Below the pieces are notes generated by a model, which worked only from the letters and a program-made list of their open reading frames with translations, made no database searches and was not told the DNA's origin. A program made the position numbers and the translations under genes. 42,691 bases of DNA from Deltaproteobacteria bacterium (GTDB lineage: Bacteria; Desulfobacterota; Desulfobacteria; Desulfobacterales; ETH-SRB1): positions 1 to 42,691 of the forward strand of contig JAJSZP010000003.1 of the NCBI GenBank assembly GCA_030262775.1, in the 5' to 3' direction. Shown here piece after piece: positions 19,080 through 26,661 of the stretch (the first letter of the stretch is position 1; every line of letters starts with the position of its first letter).

Positions 19080-20198
19080 TCAAATATCAGTGTGTTTTGT
19101 GTAAGAATAAGACATAAATTCATCAATCAAATGATCTGGTATTTCTAATTCATCCCTCAAAATAGATATTATCTCAGGCCTGCTATCTTGTTTCTCTTCC
19201 AACTCCATCTGTTTTAATGCCGTTTCTCTTGACATGTATCCCAGCCTAACCATGTTTGCATATCCATCCACATTATGGTTAAACCCCATCATAGCTTTAA
19301 AACAATGGTTTACTAAAGTATGATGTAAACGACAATCAAATCTCCAACTCGAAGTCTTCTCCTCAGGCTTTTTCCAATCCAACTCTTCCATCAATGTTTT
19401 CTTTATCTTTCTTCGATCCCATTCAATGTAATCATAGAGAAAAAATTCTTTAATATTTTTATTTTTATTAAGGGGATATACATGGCCTTTTATGTCTAAC
19501 AGGTTGTTCATTATGCTGGTTTTAGGGGTCCAATACTCTGTTCTTAAACGCAAAACATAATATAGAAATTTTATAACAGCCGGTTTGTTGATGGAAAATA
19601 AATGTTTCCGAATACCTTCGCGACCAAAAAACTCATTAGAAAACAGTTTATCCTCGAATGAGAATTCTTCTGCTTTGGAATGACCCCACAGGATTACAGG
19701 AATATTATTCTCTATGGCTGTTTTATGTAAAAGCCATTTTCCCCCGGTCATACAGGCGTAGCACATCCTCTGTTTCGCAAAAGTAGGCCCAAAGGGAATT
19801 GAAGCCTTTAGATGGTTTGATAGCAATTGTATGTCTACTTTGCTTCCGGCAGAGATATAATCAACATTTAAAATCTCGCAAGCCCTTTTTAAGTTAGCTA
19901 ATCCCTGGGGATGTCGAAATCCATTATCATAGTTTAGTGCTAATACATTAAGTTTAAATATCTTTTTAGCTGCATACAGGACAAACGTACTATCGCGTCC
20001 TCCACCTGTCCCCACAAGGCAATCGTATTTTCCACCCTTACTTTTATAGGCTGAAAGTATCTTTCTTAATTCGTCCTCACCTAAGGGCTGTTTTTTCTTG
20101 TAGTTTAAGCAGACATTACACACCCCATTTTCATCAAATGTTATATTTGGATAATTTTCAGGCAATACACACTTACTACATCTTTTTACGCCTATCAT
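19080..20198 (-). CDS. N-acetyl sugar amidotransferase-like PP-loop enzyme (WbpG family)
   Basis: N-terminal 'RCSKCVLPENYPNITFDENGVCNVC', PP-loop-like 'GTGGGRDSTFVLY', 'RMCYACMTGGKW', 'GHSKAEE'. Confidence 0.8.
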   Translation of the reverse strand: MIGVKRCSKCVLPENYPNITFDENGVCNVCLNYKKKQPLGEDELRKILSAYKSKGGKYDCLVGTGGGRDSTFVLYAAKKIFKLNVLALNYDNGFRHPQGLANLKRACEILNVDYISAGSKVDIQLLSNHLKASIPFGPTFAKQRMCYACMTGGKWLLHKTAIENNIPVILWGHSKAEEFSFEDKLFSNEFFGREGIRKHLFSINKPAVIKFLYYVLRLRTEYWTPKTSIMNNLLDIKGHVYPLNKNKNIKEFFLYDYIEWDRRKIKKTLMEELDWKKPEEKTSSWRFDCRLHHTLVNHCFKAMMGFNHNVDGYANMVRLGYMSRETALKQMELEEKQDSRPEIISILRDELEIPDHLIDEFMSYSYTKHTDI

Positions 20199-20355
20199 AG
20201 TCTCATATCCTCACTCCTGATTACATATAACCGGGATCCAAGTTTTTTCTATCTGTTTATTATTATTTAAACCTTCTCAACACACACCGATTTAATTCCC
20301 TGTGTGTGCACATGGTTCCAGTTCATACCGAGGTTATTTAATTCATAATATTTGA

Positions 20356-20945
20356 TTATAAACTTACCAATTGTTCGGATTTTTCTCTGCCGATGATTTT
20401 CTCAGCAGCATCTATTCCTTTGATTAATGGGTAAGTACCACTCAGGCTTCCTGCATTTAGCTGAGTCAATGCGCCTTTTTGTATCAGCCCATTGATCTTA
20501 TTCGGCATCTGCTGTATTTCCAGATTTCTTTCAGAGTGAGCAATTATGGGTACTAGTCTGTTTATGAGTAATTTGAAGATTACTTCTTCGGCATATAATG
20601 GAATTTGGTATGCAGGTAATTCCAGTAAGATATATTTTTTTTATACTGGATTATCAGTTTGTTATGCCTTTCAATATATTCCGGAAGGTCATGAGAAATG
20701 AAAAATTCGGCCCCGACAATTATTTTTATATTAATTTTTCTGGAAATAATTTCTTTTTCCAGTTCACTGGCAACCTTGCAAATCCTATTGCATAAATCGC
20801 TGGATGGGATTTCAAGAATATGGGGTGTGGCAACTATTACCTTTATGCCTGCACCGGCAGCTTTTTCCACTATTTTTATGGATTCATCAATAGCCCATGG
20901 ACCGTCATCAATACCGGGAAGAATATCTGTATGGATATCAATCAA
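20356..20945 (-). pseudogene. CpsB/YwqE-type tyrosine-protein phosphatase (PHP fold), frameshifted and C-terminally truncated
   Basis: 'MIDIHTDILPGIDDGPWAIDES', 'VIVATPH'; beyond the A8 tract (20635-20642) the family sequence continues in another frame: 'YILLELPAYQIPLYAEEVIFKLLINRLVPIIAHSERNLEIQQMPNKINGLIQKGALTQLNAGSLSG...'. The expected C-terminal 'SDAH' region is absent. TTG start. Confidence 0.9.
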
Positions 20946-20988
20946 TGTTTTTTTCTTCCGAATAGCCTGTTTTATAATAATATTGATA

Positions 20989-23019
20989 CTATCCGTCTGT
21001 TCCTAATTTGAACTTATTTAAAATCATCCCAATAAGATAAACATTTGCCTGGATCAAAAAATCTTTTAACTGGTAAAAAGCCTTGAGCGTTAATTTCTCA
21101 CTTTCTAATATCCCTATAGAGCCATCCACATATCCTGCCAATATTATGGCATCATTGGCCACAAGAACAGGTGGTGAATCAATTATAACCATGTCGTACT
21201 GTTCAGTGAGCTCTCCTATTAAATGTTTCATCTTATTAGATTCTATCAAACGTCCAGGATCGTGCGGAATGGGACCGCTGGTGAGCAAACTTAGACCTTT
21301 AATATCGGTTTTTATTATACTCTCTTTAAGGCCTGTCTCCTCCGCCAGGATGTTGGCAACGCCACGTAAGTTCGATACACCAAAAAATTGGTGAATAGCG
21401 GGTTTTCGAAGATCTGCATCTAAAACAACTACCCTCTTCCCTTCATGAGCAAATGAGATCGCCAAATTAATTGCAGTGGTGCTTTTACCCTCTTTTTCAA
21501 GTGCGCTGGTAACTATTAGGCTGGTTACCGGTTTATCCAGCGTAGCAAATTTAATACTATTCCGAATAGTTCGGTAAGATTCCGGTAACGGATTTTTAGG
21601 GTCCATTTCAGAAATTAATTTAGGTTGTCCCCTTCTGAACTTAGGAATCGTTCCTAATAAGGTAATCCCAAGATTCTTTACTTCATCAGACGTTTTTATG
21701 GTATCATCCAGGTAATCCACCATGAAGCCAAGACCCAACCCGAACATTAACCCCAAAAAAATACCCACGATACTGTTTAAGATAATGCTGGGACTCTCAG
21801 GATCGTCGATATCCGGCACTGTTGCTGCTTCTACCAACCTAATCTCAGAAATAGCCATAGCTTCCGCTATTCCGACTTGATAAAGACTTTCAAGGAGCGA
21901 GCTATAATGCTCTTGACTGACATTGTATTTTAATTCAAGTTGAGATTCTCTGAATACTTTATGAGGCATGACGCGTAATAACGATATATGACTTTTGATA
22001 TTTGTGTCGATGTTTTTACGTTGGGCTTTCAGCGCAGCAAGTTCTCTTTCAAAATCCTGCAAGCTTGTTGAGGTCTCCTGGAATACACTGATTTCAGTTT
22101 TCAATTCATCTCTGATTCTTGCTATCTTTTCGTTAATGGCTGCCACATCCGGATGAGCCGGCCTCTTTTCCATCAACATCCCTGCTAATTCCAACTCAAG
22201 ATCGGTTAAGGTTGTTTTGAGGTTTTTAATCTGGGGATTTTCAGTAATAGCGGAACTTGAGACCTTAGCGTCATTCTCTCTATCAAGTTGGCCTTTTAGT
22301 GTTTCTATTTCTGCCCTAACCCTGGAAATATTAAGAATATTATCCTCTTTCCCCTTTATCAAGTCCACCATTGTTTCTATAGCCACCCTGGTTTCTGTTT
22401 CCAAATCAACAGTGTCTTCCGCTATCATAAATTGTTTTATCTCATTCAAAAGATTGAAATAATCAGCCCTGGTCAATTTGATCTGATTTTCAATAAATCC
22501 TTTGGCGTTTCTGTATTCTTCCTTCATTTGACTGAGGTTATGTTCAATATATACCTCTGCCAAGCTGTTAGCAATTATCGCTGCCTCTTCCGCATCAGGT
22601 GACTGTGCCTTGATTTCAATTAAATCCGCATCCTCAATCTGTTCTAACTCTACATAGGCTTGCGGAAATATAGATGATACTATGAACTTTGATTTTTTCA
22701 ACTCACTGGGCTTCAACAAAGATCCATCTCTGGCCCTTAATTGTAATTTTGATATAACCTCTTCCAGAATTGGACCTACGATGGCCAGCTCCAAGCGCGT
22801 TTCAGTTTCCACTTCCTGCTGGTCGACACCTTGCAAACCAATAGTTGCCAAAAGAGATGATGCGGTATTTGAAGTTTTAGCGTATACTTTTGCAGACGTT
22901 TCGTACACAGAGGGGAGCAAGAAACTGCCTATTATAGCTGTAAGCGAAATAATTAAAAATGCCTGGATAATAATCCACTTTCTGCGACAGATGATTTCCC
23001 AAATTATTTTAAGTTCCAT
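20989..23019 (-). CDS. Polysaccharide co-polymerase / BY-kinase (Wzc-like: Wzz domain + CpsD-like kinase), C-terminal Tyr tail cut off by TAG
   Basis: Wzz N-terminus, coiled coil, 'SALEKEGKSTTAINLAISFA' Walker A, 'VVVLDADLRKPAIHQFFG', 'MVIIDSPPVLVANDA'. In-frame sequence after TAG reads YQYYYKTGYSEEKNID*. Confidence 0.95.
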   Translation of the reverse strand: MELKIIWEIICRRKWIIIQAFLIISLTAIIGSFLLPSVYETSAKVYAKTSNTASSLLATIGLQGVDQQEVETETRLELAIVGPILEEVISKLQLRARDGSLLKPSELKKSKFIVSSIFPQAYVELEQIEDADLIEIKAQSPDAEEAAIIANSLAEVYIEHNLSQMKEEYRNAKGFIENQIKLTRADYFNLLNEIKQFMIAEDTVDLETETRVAIETMVDLIKGKEDNILNISRVRAEIETLKGQLDRENDAKVSSSAITENPQIKNLKTTLTDLELELAGMLMEKRPAHPDVAAINEKIARIRDELKTEISVFQETSTSLQDFERELAALKAQRKNIDTNIKSHISLLRVMPHKVFRESQLELKYNVSQEHYSSLLESLYQVGIAEAMAISEIRLVEAATVPDIDDPESPSIILNSIVGIFLGLMFGLGLGFMVDYLDDTIKTSDEVKNLGITLLGTIPKFRRGQPKLISEMDPKNPLPESYRTIRNSIKFATLDKPVTSLIVTSALEKEGKSTTAINLAISFAHEGKRVVVLDADLRKPAIHQFFGVSNLRGVANILAEETGLKESIIKTDIKGLSLLTSGPIPHDPGRLIESNKMKHLIGELTEQYDMVIIDSPPVLVANDAIILAGYVDGSIGILESEKLTLKAFYQLKDFLIQANVYLIGMILNKFKLGTDG

Positions 23020-23112
23020 ATTTTAAATTTTACTTTCACCGTTTTACTTTCACTGATGAGAAGAGAAATGATTTTATTGCCAATCAGTCACTCAATACTA
23101 CTCAACTAATAT

Positions 23113-23652
23113 TCAATAACTTACAGAGCCTATTTTTTTCAAGGCGTTAGCCGCATTGGAACTGACATATTTATCCTTATCGTCCAACAGTGTTGTTAAT
23201 GCCGGAACAGCGCTTTTATCCTCAATATTTCCTAATGCCCAGATGGCGGTAAGCCGGACATCCTTATCTTGTAGAATTCTGATCAAATGCCTTACTGCTT
23301 TTGCGTTCTTTATCATTCCCAGCGCATCACATGACGCCGTTTTTATCTCTTTATCCTCTTCATTCAAGAGAGCAACTAATGCCTCAACAGAACTATCTTC
23401 TTCTATTTTACCTAAAGCCTCTATGGCATTTAGCCTGGTCTCTTTGAGCTGATCATTGTTTAAAAGTTCGATCAACATGGGAACAGCTCGTTTTTCTTCC
23501 TCTTCTCCAAGATAATATATGGCATTATTTATTACCATAGCATTTTCACTCTTCAAATCCTGTAGATATTTTTCGGTGTCGTTTAGACTACAGCCATAAT
23601 TAAGAAATAAAATTAAAGCTAATAAGCCACCCAAAATCTTTTTTTTAGACAT
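23113..23652 (-). CDS. HEAT-repeat (PBS lyase-like) lipoprotein
   Basis: Signal with candidate lipobox 'LNYGC'; repeated '~AVPxLIELLxD...xxAxxALGKI'. Confidence 0.85.
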   Translation of the reverse strand: MSKKKILGGLLALILFLNYGCSLNDTEKYLQDLKSENAMVINNAIYYLGEEEEKRAVPMLIELLNNDQLKETRLNAIEALGKIEEDSSVEALVALLNEEDKEIKTASCDALGMIKNAKAVRHLIRILQDKDVRLTAIWALGNIEDKSAVPALTTLLDDKDKYVSSNAANALKKIGSVSY

Positions 23653-23745
23653 TTTACCCTCAGAATCCTAAATTTTCTCCCATTTGTTAACAAAAAGCGC
23701 AAGTATAATAATCAGACTATTCTATAGTTTGTTAATTCCTCAATT

Positions 23746-24513
23746 TCATGGCGAAATAACAATATCCTTCTCATCTTCTTTTCCACGCAAAACATCTTCC
23801 ACTTCCGGCGCCATAATGATTCCTCTTTCCAGGCTTATAAAAGGAGTAATAATATTATTAAATCGCTGCATGAATCTTTCTAAATTAGCTATGAAGCTGG
23901 GAGGCACATAGATAATGTCACCGCTTCTTAAATGAATATCCTGATATATCTTCCCTGTCCTGAGCATATCATGGATATTTAAAGCAGCAACTCTGGCTGC
24001 ACCCTTTTCATTTCTTACCAGAAGGACCCCCTTTTCGTTGGCATCAGCAGTAAACCCTCCTGCCTGGGATATAGCTTCCCATGCCAACATCTTTTGATCC
24101 AGGATAAAAGTCCCTGGAGATTCAACCTCGCCGAGAATGTGGATCTTCCGGCTTTTTAAACTGGAAACGTTAATATCCACCTGCGGATCAATAAGGTATT
24201 TTGATAGCCCCGAAGCTATTTTTTCCCTTAATTGGGAAACGGTTAAACCTGATGCCTCAACTTTGCCCGCCAATGGAACGTAGATGTTTCCGGATGGGTC
24301 TATCTGAACTGTTCTTTTCAGATCCTCATGCCTCCAGACATTGATGGCAATCTCGTCGCCTGAGCCCAGGATAAACGAAGATGTGGGGAAGGCTGACTTT
24401 TTTTTGTCAATGATTCCCTTTTCCGTACCGCCTTCCTTGACTATTTTGTGGCCGGAACAGGCCATTGCTAACAACAGCAGCAATGGCCATATTATTTTGC
24501 AGCACTTTATCAT
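23746..24513 (-). CDS. Polysaccharide export outer membrane protein (Wza-like) lipoprotein
   Basis: Lipobox 'LAMAC'; 'YILGSGDEIAINVWRHEDL'-type Poly_export region 'FILGSGDEIAINVWRHEDLKRTVQIDPSGNIYVPLAGKVEASGLT' and SLBB-like 'KIHILGEVESPGTF'. Confidence 0.93.
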   Translation of the reverse strand: MIKCCKIIWPLLLLLAMACSGHKIVKEGGTEKGIIDKKKSAFPTSSFILGSGDEIAINVWRHEDLKRTVQIDPSGNIYVPLAGKVEASGLTVSQLREKIASGLSKYLIDPQVDINVSSLKSRKIHILGEVESPGTFILDQKMLAWEAISQAGGFTADANEKGVLLVRNEKGAARVAALNIHDMLRTGKIYQDIHLRSGDIIYVPPSFIANLERFMQRFNNIITPFISLERGIIMAPEVEDVLRGKEDEKDIVISP

Positions 24514-24593
24514 CTCAATTCCTATATCAATTTAAATTAAATTAAATTTCGAATAATTCTTAGCCACAGACACGCACTAACGAACACAGACTT

Positions 24594-26129
24594 TCATTGA
24601 ATCATAAAATTCCTGATTTCACTTGGCTCTTCAGGGGCTGTGGGCCCGGGTTTACCCAACACCCTCCAGTAAATAATCCCATTAATTTGTTCCATCCTCT
24701 TGATTATCTTCCATATTCGTTGCCACGCGTCAACCTGAATGGCATCGGTCGAAGTATAGGTCATCAAGGATTGCCTTGGAACGGTGAGAGTGGGAAATCC
24801 GAAAACAAATGAGGATGTAGGTGAAAACTCCAGCTTAAAACGATACGTGGAATCGGCCTCCCATGCAAATGTCGCCGGTGGCGACTCCGGCAGGACCGCG
24901 CCATTATCTGGAGTCAGCAGGGTAATCTCATCAGTGGCGCTATAATACCAGCTTAAAAACTCGTCCCATTGTGTATCTGCGGGAAAATCTATTATCGAAC
25001 CGTTGTAATCGCTGTCAAAACCGGTTTCTGTCTCAGGAAAATAGATGGCCAAACCGTGTGAATTGGGCAGCCAGGTGCCGTGATATTCAGCTATTACAGC
25101 AGACTCAACGGCAGTCATAACATCAAAAGCTGTCGTCTGAATATCAGGGTCAGAAGATTCAATATAGAGCAAATCGGCAAAATGGTACAGGTCGATATTT
25201 TCAGGGCAATTATATTCCTGACTACCAGCCCTGGCAGCAGTAATCTCTGACTTATTCGAATCCATGGCTGCAGCAAGATCGTTAACGCAAGAAGCAATCG
25301 TATCCATAATACTTAAGTCAATTGCTGATTGCGTAGTTTCACTTGCAGAGCCATAAGACTCACCATAACGATTTACTATGGTTGCTCCCAGATCCGTGGC
25401 GCTCATGGTCGGTAAAGCCGACAGATCTTCTATAATTGTATCATAAGGCCATCCGTCACCAGGTTCGGAAGCTTCGGAAGCGACCATGACATTAGCAAGA
25501 TCCTTTATTTCATAGGCTACCTCTGTCATGCTCATTAAACAGGCATCAAAACCTGCAAGATCAACTTGTTGCCTTTCCGTTTTAATAGTATTAAGCGCAC
25601 TTTTCACCTCGCTCATATACAGACTGTCCCCGCCACTTGTATCATCCCAACAAACCGCCCTAAGGATAGGACGTTCAGGCACATATTCGACGCGCCAGCC
25701 TCCTCCGTGGTTCCACAGAATTACAGCATAGTTGCGGGCCGGATAGTTATCCATAGACCACTTGATAAAATCTATAAGAGTCTGAGGATCAGCCATATTA
25801 ACTTCTCGGCCGCCTGTTCCGTCACCCCAGTCGGAAATGGCATTTGCCACTGTGGGAGTCATGCCGGCCGTTACCAGAAACCTCTGGCAATCTGTCCAGT
25901 TGTCAAAACTGCTGTCTTCGCCGGGAATTCTGTCGAATTGAACCACTATGTTCACATTGGAATCAGAGCCTACAGATGACATCTCCAAAAAATCATCTAT
26001 GCCGGCGTCCTCTAAATTGTTATCTCCATCCAGATAGACCATAAATGTCCAATCAGCACACTTAGCATATTGAGGTAAAAACAGACCAAAAGCCAACAAA
26101 TAAAATAAAACAGACAATATTCTTTTCAT
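24594..26129 (-). CDS. Secreted clostripain-related cysteine peptidase (C11 family)
   Basis: Signal peptide; 'WTFMVYLDGDNNLE', catalytic His 'ILWNHGGGW', catalytic Cys 'DLAGFDACLMSMTEVAYE'. Confidence 0.93.
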   Translation of the reverse strand: MKRILSVLFYLLAFGLFLPQYAKCADWTFMVYLDGDNNLEDAGIDDFLEMSSVGSDSNVNIVVQFDRIPGEDSSFDNWTDCQRFLVTAGMTPTVANAISDWGDGTGGREVNMADPQTLIDFIKWSMDNYPARNYAVILWNHGGGWRVEYVPERPILRAVCWDDTSGGDSLYMSEVKSALNTIKTERQQVDLAGFDACLMSMTEVAYEIKDLANVMVASEASEPGDGWPYDTIIEDLSALPTMSATDLGATIVNRYGESYGSASETTQSAIDLSIMDTIASCVNDLAAAMDSNKSEITAARAGSQEYNCPENIDLYHFADLLYIESSDPDIQTTAFDVMTAVESAVIAEYHGTWLPNSHGLAIYFPETETGFDSDYNGSIIDFPADTQWDEFLSWYYSATDEITLLTPDNGAVLPESPPATFAWEADSTYRFKLEFSPTSSFVFGFPTLTVPRQSLMTYTSTDAIQVDAWQRIWKIIKRMEQINGIIYWRVLGKPGPTAPEEPSEIRNFMIQ

Positions 26130-26208
26130 TTTTTTTGCCCTTCTCCTTTTAAGCGTAGTGCCTAATACTACAAAATTTTCTATTTGAGAAAGTAAAGAAT
26201 TGCTCCAC

Positions 26209-26595
26209 TCATTTTAGAATAATTTTTTTTACCTTAATATATGGCGCTTTATCTTTAGACAATAGTAATTGACCCTTAACAACAATTTCAGTACCCAAAG
26301 TAACATTCTTTCCAAGCCCGGCTGGAAACTTTCCCGTGACATAGATTGCCCCTGTTGAGTCTTTAACCACCCAGTCGCTTCGGGTGATTAACGGGTTTTT
26401 CAGGCCTCCTCCCTGCCATCCACGATATCGTCCGCATACAGTGATTACCTCGTTCTCATACTTTTGGATATCTTTCCATATCTCGCCGATTGGCGTGTAT
26501 TCCAGGGGAGCATCCTGTTCATTTGACTGTACCCTGCCACAGGAAATCAATATCGTCAAGATCATAAAGATAAGTGTAAATTTTTTGTTTATCAT
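26209..26595 (-). CDS. OB-fold-like lipoprotein
   Basis: Lipobox 'LISC'; 'ENEVITVCGRYRGW...SDWVVKDSTGAIYVTGKFP...VVKGQL' resembles small OB-fold proteins. Confidence 0.6.
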   Translation of the reverse strand: MINKKFTLIFMILTILISCGRVQSNEQDAPLEYTPIGEIWKDIQKYENEVITVCGRYRGWQGGGLKNPLITRSDWVVKDSTGAIYVTGKFPAGLGKNVTLGTEIVVKGQLLLSKDKAPYIKVKKIILK

Positions 26596-26661
26596 TGATT
26601 ATCACAAAATTTTTTGTATCTGTTCACGATTTATTTGATCCGGTTCTAAAATTTATCATAC

